From: Ligula intestinalis
Taxonomy: Eukaryota > Platyhelminthes > Cestoda > Diphyllobothriidea > Diphyllobothriidae
Assembly (NCBI GenBank): GCA_036362985.1
Contig: JAYGXS010000005.1
Span: 330,325-394,324 of the forward strand
DNA: 64,000 bases
Direction of reading: 5' to 3'
The notes under the pieces are model-generated. The model searched no databases. It was not told the DNA's origin and saw only the letters and a program-made list of their open reading frames with translations. Position numbers and translations under genes: made by a program. The first letter of the stretch is position 1. Each line of letters starts with the position of its first letter. Of the stretch, positions 52,536-62,306 are shown one piece after another.

Positions 52536-54869
52536 TTAGTAGACCATGCACAAAAACCCGGTATAGTGTGAGTCAAGCTCTACGTGCCAGTTTATACTAG
52601 CCGGATTCGAGTGCCAAGCTTCAAGGAATTCTCTCACTTGTCGCGTATTAGCCATTGCGATCACGTCGGTGGCATCCCAATTGAAGCGGTGATCACACTC
52701 AATGGAGTGTGCAAATACGAGTGATAAGTGGTTCCGTAGGCGAACGGCTGACTTGTGTTCGTTAATGCGAGTCTCAAGGCGTCGGCCTGTTTGACCAATA
52801 TAAACGCAAGGGCAACCAGCACACGGTATACGATAAACGACGTTACTTAGTTGTCCCACGGGTAGAGCGTCCTTTACTCGACATAAGCTTGCGCGCAGTG
52901 AGGTTGCGGGCTTGTGGGCATGGGTGATGCCAAAGCGACTTAGTTGCCGAGAGATGGTTTCAGATACTCCATTCATGTAGGGTAGAGAATAAAATTTTCG
53001 TGGCAATGTAACATCGTTGGGAGGGAGGTTTTGTGCTTGACCCCGACGTCTAAGGAAATTCTTGACAAAGCTTGTCGGATATCCATTGGCCCGGAAAAAT
53101 TTGTACAAGTACGTTAGTTCTCTCTTGAGCAAAGCATCGTTACTCCAATAACGGTGGGCCCGTTGGAAAAGAGTGCGGACACAGCTTCTTTTATGGGCCG
53201 CAGGGTGGTTACTCCTATAGTTAAGGATGATTTCTGCAGTGGAGTCCTTTCGGTAGACGCTTGTTGCGAGTTTGCCATCTGCGAGTCTTTGTATCCTCAC
53301 GTCAAGGAAAGGGAGGGTGTCTCCTGTTGCCTCTTCGCGGGTAAATTGTATTTCTGAGAAGACCCCATTTAGACTCTGGTGCAGCCGTTCGACATCGCAA
53401 GTCTTCATGATGACGAATGTGTCGTCTACGTAGTGGAGCCACAATTTTGGTTCTACAGCTCGAAAAACCTCCTCTTCTAGTCTCTGTAAGACTAGCTCGG
53501 CCAGTAGCCCCGATATTGGCGAGCCCATTGGGGTACCCTTCACCTGCTGATAGTACTTGCCATCAAATTGACAATAGTTCTTGAGACAGAGCTTTAGCAT
53601 GTCCAACACGTGTTCTTTCGGAATATCGATAGGATTTTCATCTAGGTGCCGCTCTATACTATCGATGGTTAAAACGTGCGGTATAGAAGAAAAGAGAGCA
53701 ACAACGTCGAATGACATAATACATTCATCAGGACTAACTTGAAGTCCTTGAATTCTATGCAGGAATGCCTGTGAGTTTTTGACGTTGTATTGCGATCCAT
53801 CACTCAGGTGCTTTAGTTTTCTGTTAAGCCATTTGGCGAGGTTGTAGGTGGGGGATCCAATTAGTGGCACTATCATCCTCAATGGCGCATCAGCCTTGTG
53901 CACGTTTGGAAGGCCATACGCATGTGCGATATGAGGGTCGCTAAGGTTGATAAATTTGGCGTCCCCGGGGGTGATGATATTCAACCGAGAGAGTTCGTTC
54001 ACCTTCTTCTTTATACCAGCGGTCTGCTTTTTAGTTGGGTCCGCATCGAGTGGTGTGTACGCCTCTAAGTCATTGAAGACTTGGTTTGCCTTGCTGACGT
54101 AGTCAGTCTTGTCCATGACGACAGTTGCCCCACATTTGTCAGTGAGCATAATGATTATACTGTCATCAGCCTTCATAGAGAGTAGCCCCTTTCTCTCCTC
54201 GATAGCTAGGATTTGATGGTGTTTCCTCTGCCGGAGGAGACCTGTTGCGCAGCTACTTATGTCCGCACGCATATCGTCAGGGACGGTGGAGGCCAGTAGA
54301 AGGGACTCGAGATTGGCCAGAAAGTTAGTCGGTGTCGCATCGGCATGGCTGAATTTTATTCCTTTTGCCAGGAGGTTTAATTCAGCAGATGTGAGGAGCC
54401 TTCGCGATAGGTTGCCGACTCTCTTCGACATGTTGCTTTCATTAGTGGGAGGGAGAAGTGATTTGAGTTTATCCTGTAAGTTGGCTCGCTTCTTCATTCT
54501 GGCATCCTTTGTGGTGACATTTATTCTTTTCAGTACCTCTTCGAAAAGATTTTCAGGTAAACATGAAGCACTTTGGCTTCTGATGTCGTTGATGGTTGCT
54601 TCGAAACGGCAAATACGGTGGTGAACATCGGATATAACAGCTCTTAAAACACGGAATCCGTATTTGTGTGCGAGTTGTCTTCCAGTCTCATTAAGTAGAG
54701 TTGGCTTGAATCGGTAAGATTTCGGAAGGATGTTGAAGTCGCGACAGCGGTGAAGGAAGTAGAGTTGTTCGTACGTCATTGCCAGCCTCTGTGCGAATTT
54801 TTCCCAACGTCTGGTCAAGATAAGCGTTTGACGCACAGAAATATGTTGGATAAGTGAAGTAAGTTGCAT
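52536..54869 (-). CDS. Penelope-like reverse transcriptase with GIY-YIG endonuclease (777 aa)
   Basis: The ORF runs from ATG 54869 to the stop at 52536 without interruption. RT motifs: SFDVVALFSSIP (about residues 386-397), KGTPMGSPISGLLAELVLQR (about 444-463), the catalytic LHYVDDTFVIMKT (about 477-489) and TLPFLDVRI (about 518-526). The C-terminus is a GIY-YIG nuclease of the Penelope type: NVVYRIPCAGCPCVYIGQTG (about 676-695), TRINEH, and REFLEAWHS (about 747-755), with the CxxC and H residues typical of the family. The upstream region (TDKCGATVVMDKTDYVSKAN) is the N-terminal fingers. Length is typical for an EN-containing Penelope protein. It lies only 15 bp after the 5' terminal repeat, which probably supplies the promoter. 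Confidence 0.95.
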   Translation of the reverse strand: MQLTSLIQHISVRQTLILTRRWEKFAQRLAMTYEQLYFLHRCRDFNILPKSYRFKPTLLNETGRQLAHKYGFRVLRAVISDVHHRICRFEATINDIRSQSASCLPENLFEEVLKRINVTTKDARMKKRANLQDKLKSLLPPTNESNMSKRVGNLSRRLLTSAELNLLAKGIKFSHADATPTNFLANLESLLLASTVPDDMRADISSCATGLLRQRKHHQILAIEERKGLLSMKADDSIIIMLTDKCGATVVMDKTDYVSKANQVFNDLEAYTPLDADPTKKQTAGIKKKVNELSRLNIITPGDAKFINLSDPHIAHAYGLPNVHKADAPLRMIVPLIGSPTYNLAKWLNRKLKHLSDGSQYNVKNSQAFLHRIQGLQVSPDECIMSFDVVALFSSIPHVLTIDSIERHLDENPIDIPKEHVLDMLKLCLKNYCQFDGKYYQQVKGTPMGSPISGLLAELVLQRLEEEVFRAVEPKLWLHYVDDTFVIMKTCDVERLHQSLNGVFSEIQFTREEATGDTLPFLDVRIQRLADGKLATSVYRKDSTAEIILNYRSNHPAAHKRSCVRTLFQRAHRYWSNDALLKRELTYLYKFFRANGYPTSFVKNFLRRRGQAQNLPPNDVTLPRKFYSLPYMNGVSETISRQLSRFGITHAHKPATSLRASLCRVKDALPVGQLSNVVYRIPCAGCPCVYIGQTGRRLETRINEHKSAVRLRNHLSLVFAHSIECDHRFNWDATDVIAMANTRQVREFLEAWHSNPASINWHVELDSHYTGFLCMVY

Positions 54870-54884
54870 ACTGAGATGATATGA

Positions 54885-55100
54885 TGAAAAGAAAGAAGAT
54901 CTTCGGAAAATCGAGTTGTACTCGTGAATTTTCGAACAAGTATCACGTGTTCGTCGTCAGACTAAATTAAAAGTGAGGGCTGGGAATGTCGCACTAGTTG
55001 TTTTGGAGGCAGAGGTTACAACGGACGGGGGAGGGAAAGGGGGGGATTGGGTGGAAGGGTTATGGTGACGTGACACCCGTGGCGATAGGTTGTGCTAGTG
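54885..55100 (-). repeat. Penelope-like element, 5' terminal repeat
   Basis: The upstream copy of the terminal repeat, immediately before the ORF. On the minus strand it contains TCTGACGACGAACACG and TTGTTCGAAAATTC, which resemble a hammerhead core and a stem II closing segment but do not form a complete ribozyme. Confidence 0.8.
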
Positions 55101-55292
55101 TATTGTCTCATTTTTTAAGGACATGGCCAGTAGTTGTGTTGATAAAGTAAACGCATACTTGTGTACCCTCTCAAGTTGGAGCGCTACATGGCAGATGGAG
55201 TTTTCTCCGTCCAAATGCAGTTTCATGTGTTTTGGTCCCCCAAGGCTTCCTGGACCCATTATCTTCCAAAATAGTCCTTTGTTAGAAAGATC
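55101..55292 (+). pseudogene. LINE-B7, second part
   Basis: RT coding sequence that directly continues the first part: VLSHF-type, SSCVDKVNAYLCTLSSWSAT, WQMEFSPSKCSFMCFGPPRL and FQNSPLLERS. It is cut at GATC (55289-55292) by LTR-Y. Confidence 0.85.
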
Positions 55293-55717
55293 AATCGCAG
55301 GGGATTAATTGAGTCTAACCGTGCAACTGCGATCTTCAGACCATGGCTACTTAAACGAGAGGAGAAGACGTCAAAGGCCACAGTAGATGGAAGAGTTTAT
55401 TGTCTACACAACGGAAGAGGAGAATAGATTGACTTGGGAGAGATACATCCGATCAGTAGGTCGACCGGGTCGCAAGTGAGGTCTTAGAGTATTCGGGCCA
55501 GAGGACAGATAGAGGTAGATCTTTCATTGGGTAGGTCGGCCTCGAGATTTTGGGCAGAGAGGCACCTTGCATCGGGCACGCGTGCGAGCTCCTCATTCAT
55601 CGCCTCATAGATGTGAGAACTATGATTGTCTGATCGAGACGTAGAGAAAGCACATCGGTGAGCGTTTGGGAAAGTGCACTTCGACGCGAGCTAGTCAGGC
55701 AGGCACGAACCTCTACA
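55293..55717 (-). repeat. LTR-Y 3' LTR
   Basis: On the minus strand it begins TGTAGAGGTTCGTGCC and ends CCCTGCGATT. It contains GACAATAAACTCTTCCATCT, a polyadenylation-type segment shared with LTR-X. It matches the 5' LTR with few differences. Confidence 0.85.
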
Positions 55718-56467
55718 GTACTCCCCCGGAGACCGTAACGAGGAAACTGAAAGAATCCGAGTGGACCAAGAATAGTTGAGTTATGTGTGAGAGATACGTA
55801 CCAAGCTGAAGTTGCGAGAGGCGGATTAGTGCCGCCAGTGGCGCTTGGGAGGAGAAAAGGTCATCTCGCGTCCGCGTGGGCAACTGGGTCTGTGGTAGGA
55901 GGAAATTTCTCGACTACGCGTGCATCGGCATGTCGTAGGAGATTGGGCATCTCAACTACGTGGGAGGGAGCCTGGTTGGCCGGGTTGAATTTCAACAGCA
56001 AATCAGTAAGCCGTATTAGTATGAGTTGAACCAGAAGAATCGTTGGTAGTAGAAGGAAGGGTGGAGATTGAGAAGGAGATCTGGGTGCTGACACTCATGA
56101 GGGAACATCTTTGTTGGATTGGGAAGTAACCATGACCTGGGCTGAATGGGCTATCGGCAGTAAGTAGCGAATGCCAATTACCAAATACGTAGGGACATGT
56201 CCATAAATCGCCAAATACGCAGGGAACTGCGTTAGGACAGGTCGGGAAGTCGGCAACTACGCAGGGAAGGCAGGCTACATCAGAAGTTGTGAGTGGTTGA
56301 AGATCTCGACCTCGCTTCACGACAGGATGTCGGTGTAGAAAGTCTCCGTATCGCGGTCACATCAGATGACACAGGAGAAATTCAATTGAAGGCGAGGGAG
56401 GTTTTAAGATGATTGAGCTCAACTAGATCAGAAGTTGAGTGTTCATCTCACGTCAGAAAGTCACCAA

Positions 56468-56892
56468 TATCGCAGGAGAATAAGTGAGTCTAACCGTGCA
56501 ACTGCGATCTTTAGACCATGGCTACTTAAACGAGAGGAGAAGACGTCAAAGGCCAGAGTAGATGGAAGAGTTTATTATCTACACAACGGAAGAGGAGAAT
56601 AGATTGACTTGGGAGAGATACATCCGATCAGTAGGTCGACCGGGTCCCAAGTGCGGTCTTAGAGTATTTGGGCCAGAGGACAGATAGAGGTAGATCTTTC
56701 ATTGGGAAGGTCGGCCTCGAGATTTTGGGCAGAGAGGCAACTTGCGTCGGGCACGCGTGCGAGCTCCTCATTCGTCGCCTCCTATGTGTGAGAACTATGA
56801 TTGTCTGATCGAGTCGTCGAGAAAGCACATCGGTGAGCGTTTGGGAAAGTGCTCTTCGACGCGAGCTAGTCAGGCAGGCACGACCCGTTATA
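56468..56892 (-). repeat. LTR-Y 5' LTR
   Basis: Matches 55293-55717 along its length. The first bases (TATAACGGGTCGTGCC) have diverged from the TGTAGAGG start of the other copy. Confidence 0.8.
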
Positions 56893-58160
56893 GATCTACG
56901 ATAAAGGATTTGGGTCTTACTAACACGAATAAGCTTGCATTATCTCCTCATGCAGATCGAATTTCTGCCAAGGCCGCACAGACATGTGGGTTTATATCGC
57001 ATATTTTTTTCATTGCAGAAATGAAGTTAAAACTATACCGCGTGTTTGTTCTCCCTATACTAGAATACTGTTGTCCGCTTTTTTATCTCATGACCCAGAA
57101 TGACCTTAGTAAGATTGAAAAGGTTCAGCGAGTTTTCACTCCTAAAATATTTTGTGTTTCTGAGTCTGGTATGTGTTATACAGATAGATGTCAGTTGGCA
57201 AACATTAAATTTCTTTGGGTAAGAAGACTCGAAGCTGGTATATGCTTTCAGTTTCTCATTAACAATAGTCCAAATCTTCTACAAATTAACGCTCTCCTTC
57301 CGGTATACCGACCTTACGCCACTCGTAACTCTTCCATGATAATTTTACCACCCCGTAGCTCCACATCTAACCATTCTCGCTTTTTGCTTCCAAATATGCT
57401 TTTATTTGGAACAACCTTCGTCTCGATATTGGACTGTCTTCTGCACTGTCGATTTTTAAAGGCAAATTATATAAGCATTTAAATTTAGAGAAAATAAAGG
57501 CATTACTGTCTGTTTCCTTTCCAAACACACAATTTGTAGATTTTGAAAAGGGCCCTCCTGTCATTTGAAGCAGAGTAAAGCATCACTTCCAAGGGCTGCG
57601 AACTCTTCTCCGTGTTTCCAACCTTCGCTGTGGTTTTCGAGGTCGCTATTAATGGTTATCGCCAACTTTTCGAAGGCCTCTAGAGTCAAAGTCAAGCACC
57701 ACTTCCAAGAGCTGCGAATTATTCTCCGTTTTCGCAACCTTTGCTGTGGTCTTCGAGGTCGCTATTAATGGTCATTGCAAACTTTTTGATGGGCTCTGGA
57801 GTCTCGCTGATATTGCCGTGACTTCTATTGTCTTCTCCTGTTGTCTCGGTTGACCCCTTCTTAACTCAACGATATATTATTTTTTCCCATGACCATACAC
57901 GTCCAGAACCCTCATCATCAGGTCCCAATATAACCACATCAAACCTTGTTATCTATTGAGGCAGATTTTTCTCCTAAAGTTTTTTGGAACTCGGTGACCC
58001 GCTGAAGTCATCCACCGATTTAGGAGTTTTTCTACTACCGATGACAATTATGTTATAAGAGTTCACTGTTTATCATAATTATGCTTATTATCACGATAGC
58101 ACTAAGTTTATAACGACAGGGTCCCTTGGGCCTTAAATATGCAAATTATTATTATAGTAT
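56893..58160 (+). pseudogene. LINE-B7, third part (ORF2 C-terminus and 3' UTR)
   Basis: Continues from 55292: DLGLTNTNKLALSPHADRIS, VFVLPILEYCCPLFYLMTQN, FLWVRRLEAGICFQFLINN and a C-terminus ending VDFEKGPPVI at 57566. The 3' UTR carries the 116-bp tandem duplication (about 57575-57810), the hairpin around 58000 and the terminal GGGTCCCTTGGGCC motif with an ATTATTATT tail at 58143-58156. This is the complete 3' end of the family in plus orientation. Confidence 0.85.
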
Positions 58161-58182
58161 TGTCTTTGTCCGCCCCTCCCCC

Positions 58183-58396
58183 CCTTTGGCGCTGGTGTAT
58201 TCACACCAATGGGAGCCCACAGGACCTGCCTCCTGAAATCCTTTAAAACCAGGCCCATGCCTGTTTGACCGATTCCCTTTGCTCTTGAATGGGAATATTC
58301 ATTGTTAAGTACCGTACCACTTTGATAGTTGTTATACTGGTTGTGGCGTACGTGTGACTGCTGGATACAGTCGAAAAAGGCAAGGAACGAAACAGT
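58183..58396 (+). repeat. Direct repeat F-left (possible terminal repeat)
   Basis: About 214 bp from CCCCTTTGGCGCTGG to CAAGGAACGAAACA, matching 62086-62306 at roughly 85-90 percent by eye. Both copies hold a TATA-like CTTTAAAACCAG/CTATAAAACCAG about 60 bp in. The arrangement fits terminal repeats with a promoter, but no primer-binding site follows it. Confidence 0.6.
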
Positions 58397-58397
58397 A

Positions 58398-58845
58398 CTC
58401 AACACGGATTGGCCGTGCTACCTGGGTATTTGGTCTGACAAATCAATACTCAACTTCGATACGAAAAATTGGCCTGACAATCCAGTGTTCAACAGGCGTC
58501 TCGCATTTGTTTGGATTTAAAGTACTAACCAGTACTTAAACACAGCTGCAAAACTGCCGGATCGATCGTGCTGAAGAATAAATCGCGCACCTGGCTGGAT
58601 TGACAGTTCTCGACGATACTTAAACGCAGGTGCGGAACTGACAGATCGTCAGTACTTAACACGGATTGGCCGTGCTTCCTGGGTATTTGGTCTGACAAAC
58701 CAGTACTCATCCTCGATAGGAGTATTTGACCTGACAAGCTGGTGCTCAACAGGAGTCTCGCATTTGTCTGGATTTAAAGTATTTGACAGTTCTTAAACAC
58801 AGATGTGGAACTGCCGGATCGATAGTGCTGAACAGGGTACAGAGT
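58398..58845 (+). repeat. Tandem duplication of about 253 bp after F-left
   Basis: The segment starting CAGTACTCAACACGGATTGG (58397) recurs from CAGTACTTAACACGGATTGG (58650), including TCTCGCATTTGT and CTGCCGGATCGAT. A third partial copy lies at about 58590-58650. No gene was recognised here. Confidence 0.7.
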
Positions 58846-59105
58846 ACGTTGGCAAGATTGGCCGTACTCAATATCTGCAGCGTTTGCCAAGTTGGCAAAC
58901 CAGGGGACAGACACATTTGAAAAGAATGTCCAAGGAAAAGGAATTGATCAAATCTGGTCAAGGAGAAGCCAAATCCTCGGACCTCAACGCCGGCTCTGGT
59001 AAGTCAAGCTCTTGTGGCTTTTTAGTCGTTAAAATAAGGAAGCGATGATACACATGTAAGCATTAAGGCAAAATTAAGTCGATATCAAGCGCAATTCTGG
59101 CTCAC

Positions 59106-59522
59106 TTGGTAGACAGCGGTCATCGGGTAGACGTCAACCAAGCATTTAGAGTCGTCGATAAAGTTCCGGCTACACACTCTAAGTTCCTGCGTCAGCGGAT
59201 ACTTTCGATGGCAGAAGCAGTCGCTATTCGCCTCACAAACCCAATTTTATGTGCAAAGAAAGCATTTGTAGCGGCCCTAAGGCGCCCGTGGCCAAAGGTC
59301 TTTTCAACATCCACCCTCACGCCTCTTACAACGCCGCGAAACTATGATGAGACAGCGGCATCAATCATCCAAAGGCCACAACACAGTCTCAAGACGTTGA
59401 CACCTTGCGTTTCCACACCTCCCAACAAAACCGGAGACGAGGATAACTGGATGACATTAACTAACTTTCTGACTCCTTCCCCTTCCCCTCTCCCCCAGCC
59501 CCATTTCTCTGTCCCCAATTAA
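59106..59522 (+). pseudogene. Unrecognised open frame in region F
   Basis: A 138-codon frame (VDVNQAFRVVDKVPATHSKF at the start, a proline-rich end SPSPLPQPHFSVPN). I recognise no domain. It may be chance or part of a gag-like protein of the surrounding repeat-bounded region. Confidence 0.2.
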
Positions 59523-59703
59523 GACTAGAATCTGATCCCCTTGATGCCCCCTTGATCCTTTTACACCTCTCTCCCCTCTTCTTCCTTGTTTCTACTGGTT
59601 GGTTTGCCAAAAACGTTCGTTAACTCTACCCTCCCTTATATTACTGTATTGCCTGATGATGAATTAATCGAAAACGTTCGTTCGCTTAACTCGACTTCCT
59701 TAA

Positions 59704-60360
59704 AATAAAGAAGCTTTGAAAACCTTAAGGATTTCTCAGCTCCATGCGAAATCTGCTACACGCAAAATAGAGATAGGTAGGCGTGAAGCAAACGAACATT
59801 TTACTACTTATTCCGAACTTAAAGCGGAATTCATTAGCTTCGATGCAAAGGGCCCGCAGTGAGATGTGGAGCTAAGTAGGCGCTTATTGGTTATGTATAG
59901 ACAGAAAACTGAGCTAGATAAACGAGAAGCGCAGCTAGGTGAACATGAAGCGGACCTAGAACTTTTGATCCTTGATGCCGAGTGTAAAACGGATCCCGCG
60001 AGATCCAATATGAAGGGCCTGCATGCGAATGTGGAGATGCCTCAGGTAGATGCGGATTTATATTGGTCAGTTACCGGGGAACTGCCGTCTGCGGATAGTG
60101 ACACGAATGCAGACCCGGATTTGGAAGGAAATGCCGGTTCCAAGATTGGCGGCATAAGCGAAGTCGGTGGATTAAAGGGAAATGGCGCTCTTTTTCATTC
60201 GATAATAGGAAAATCGGGGTCGCTGGAGTTTGTTGGCGATGTTCCCGAGGTTTTTGTTCACGCTCCCGTGTTTTTGTCGCCTTATCCTGCATCCGTTTCT
60301 ATTGATCTACCTATTATTTTATTTACCTTCGGTTTATTTTGCGCGCGTGTTCATTGTTGA
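59704..60360 (+). pseudogene. Coiled-coil protein relic in region F
   Basis: A single frame from 59704 to 60360 with one stop (TGA, 59860-59862). Before the stop: TRKIEIGRREANEHFTTYSE and LKAEFISFDAKG. After it: ELSRRLLVMYRQKTELDKRE and AQLGEHEADLELLILDAE, a heptad-rich charged stretch likely to form a coiled coil, then an acidic linker (DSDTNADPDLEGNAG). The sense flanking the stop is continuous, so it looks like a once-coding exon or gag. The family was not recognised. Confidence 0.4.
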
Positions 60361-60529
60361 CATTCAGTAACGGTCGGATTATGCTAACCCCGCCGGTCAG
60401 GAAGACATCGATTACGGTTCTGATTCTTCCTTTCGTGTGCGCTTACCTCCACCGACTGTTATTTGTCCTCAAATTTCATTCCTTGTTCTCATTGTTGTAT
60501 TGGCTGAGCCTGAGTCCGTTAAACTTTAA

Positions 60530-61180
60530 AAGTCTTTGATAGTTGAAGACTCCACACTGTGCGTGGAAACATTCACCACAAAATTGACATCTTCGTGGGC
60601 ACTATTGGATGGGCTAAGCCAGAACGAGCTTACCGATTTGAAGGTTGGCACACCCATGAGAAATGATATCGGGAAGGCTCTTTGGGCACATGACTAGCGC
60701 CTGAATAAAGCAGAGAGACCGTTTGCCGTAAAAACATTGATTCAGTGTGCATGTGACAGAATATTGCAGCACGCTGTCGATCACCGTTTTGCCAACAGGG
60801 AGAGTGATGGGACGGAGCACATTAAACTGCTGTACGACTCCGATTTCTTGGACACTTCGGCAAAGACCAAGAGTCACTCCTTAGAGAATGCACGTGCACT
60901 GGCTATTGCGCGTTGATCCTCTGTGCACAAAAGGGAGGCCAAGAATGTTGCACGGATCAGGTCACTTGGTAGACGTGATGAAGATATTGGTATCCAGTGG
61001 GACATGAGCAAGACCGTCCTTAGTTTACCTCCAGATTTTAAGACCACCTTCCAGTCTGCACAGAAGCGATACTGGTCTTGGTGTCGGGGAGCCAGCGCAC
61101 AACAATCGTTGAAGCAAGTTCAGGTTGAACGGGCTCCAATCAAACCACTTTCATCGAAGAGTTTGGTGTGGAAGCAATAG
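60530..61180 (+). pseudogene. Unrecognised 217-codon frame with two stops in region F
   Basis: One frame is open from 60530 to 61180 except for TAG (60695-60697) and TGA (60914-60916). Its sequence is protein-like throughout: VEDSTLCVETFTTKLTSSWA, LSQNELTDLKVGTPMRNDIG, VKTLIQCACDRILQHAVDHR, KREAKNVARIRSLGRRDEDI and LPPDFKTTFQSAQKRYWSWC. I cannot name the family. Two stops without frameshift suggest a fairly young pseudogene, possibly the capsid or recombinase-type protein of the F element. Confidence 0.4.
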
Positions 61181-61376
61181 AACTGGGGGCTGCCCAAAAC
61201 TGACGATTTAAATCAGCAATATCACGTGAGCCTGAAGCAAGCACGTTATTTGGCAGGTGTCCTTTGGCGTCACTGGCTGAAATGATACCTTCGCACATTA
61301 AAACGTGGTGCATAAGGGTTTCGAGCGTCTCGATAACCGAAAGTTCGCGATGTGGTTGTGAGGGCTATTAGAAGAC

Positions 61377-61485
61377 GCTTATATGGCGAGAGCGAGAGAG
61401 TGAGTGGGGAGAGAGAGAGAGGGAAAAAGACAAAGTGAGAATGAAAGAGAGAGAGAGGGAGTGAGAGAGTAAAAGAGAGAGATAC
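61377..61485. repeat. GA-rich low-complexity tract
   Basis: About 110 bp dominated by GAGAGA with short interruptions. The remaining sequence between 61181 and 62085 shows no gene. Confidence 0.9.
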
Positions 61486-62085
61486 ACTTGAGAATGGCGG
61501 GCGTGGCTGTCAAGAGAGATGTTCGTAAGATTTGTTGATGAGAGAGTGTCAGTAAAAGGGAAGGGTGAAACTGGGGCTTGTTACAGGAGAGGATATAAAA
61601 CTATTTCTGCACTAGCGACTAGTTATATTATTTGGTCGAGCTGAGTGTAGGTTAATCACAAGAGCCGACTTGGACAGTATGTGAAGAATTGGTGGGTGGT
61701 GCTATTTCCGGCTGAACAAGTATGGAATTCTCCACATCTCTTCTACAACAGAACTCTCACCTGACCTATAAAATGATTGTTTACCTCTTTTGAAGGCTGC
61801 CCCCTTTCCCCTGTAGTGCTGGCCGCCCATGACTCACTCAAATGCACATGACTGAATACTGCCCTCCCCCGGTCTTGGCCCCTTCTTTCGATTTTCATAT
61901 TGCACTTTCACATGGCAACCACCATGAAGGCATACGGCGATGGTGCACCAACTGTCCGTTTCCCCTCCCCCCTTTTGACCCAGCTACCGCGGCTATTAAG
62001 GGAACCACTCGTCAAGCTATCCCAACAGCACCACTGACTTCAAACGCTTGCAATCTCCCCTTACCGCAACAGGGTTTTTTATGTC

Positions 62086-62306
62086 CCCCCTTTGGCGCTG
62101 GTTTATTCAGACCAATGGGAGCCCACAGGACCTGTCTCCTGGAATCCTATAAAACCAGACCCGTGCCTGTTTGACCGATTCCCTTTGCTCTTGACTTGGA
62201 ATGTCCATTGTTAAGTAACGTACATCCTTGAGAGTTGTTATCACTGGTTTTGGCGTACGCGTGATTGCTGGATACAGTCCGAGAAAGCAAGGGATGAAAC
62301 AAGCCA
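62086..62306 (+). repeat. Direct repeat F-right (possible terminal repeat)
   Basis: Same orientation as F-left. It holds CCTATAAAACCAG, TGTTTGACCGATTCCCTTTG, GGCGTACGCGTGATTGCTGG and GATACAGTCCGAGAAAGC, all with counterparts in F-left. The distance between copies is 3.9 kb. Confidence 0.6.

Larger units (their letters stand above)
52191..55100 (-). mobile_element. Penelope-like element, apparently complete
   Basis: A 2.9-kb minus-strand element with one long intact ORF between two direct repeats of about 215 bp (52192-52406 and 54885-55100). It lies inside LINE-B7, whose host bases GAGTG (52186-52190) and TATTGTCTC (55101) join across it. AGTG occurs at both junctions, but it is also the end of the repeat, so a target duplication cannot be proven. 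Near identity of the repeats and an undamaged ORF suggest a recent insertion. Confidence 0.9.
55293..56892 (-). mobile_element. LTR-Y, complete short LTR retrotransposon (1600 bp)
   Basis: Two LTRs of about 425 bp (55293-55717 and 56468-56892) surround 750 bp. The element is flanked by GATC at 55289-55292 and 56893-56896, a 4-bp target duplication within LINE-B7. Next to the 5' LTR (minus strand) is TGGTGACTTTCTGACGTGAG, a primer-binding-type site like that of LTR-X, and before the 3' LTR is a purine-rich CCGGGGGAGTAC. The interior encodes only the gag-like words NLLRHADARVVEKFPPTTD and DPVAHADAR (55960-55861) with broken frames. No pol is present, so it must move with enzymes from elsewhere. 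Confidence 0.85.

Noticed and set aside
61377..61485. GA-rich tract as a regulatory (GAGA-factor) element
   Set aside because: Low-complexity sequence with no promoter or gene next to it. No evidence beyond composition.
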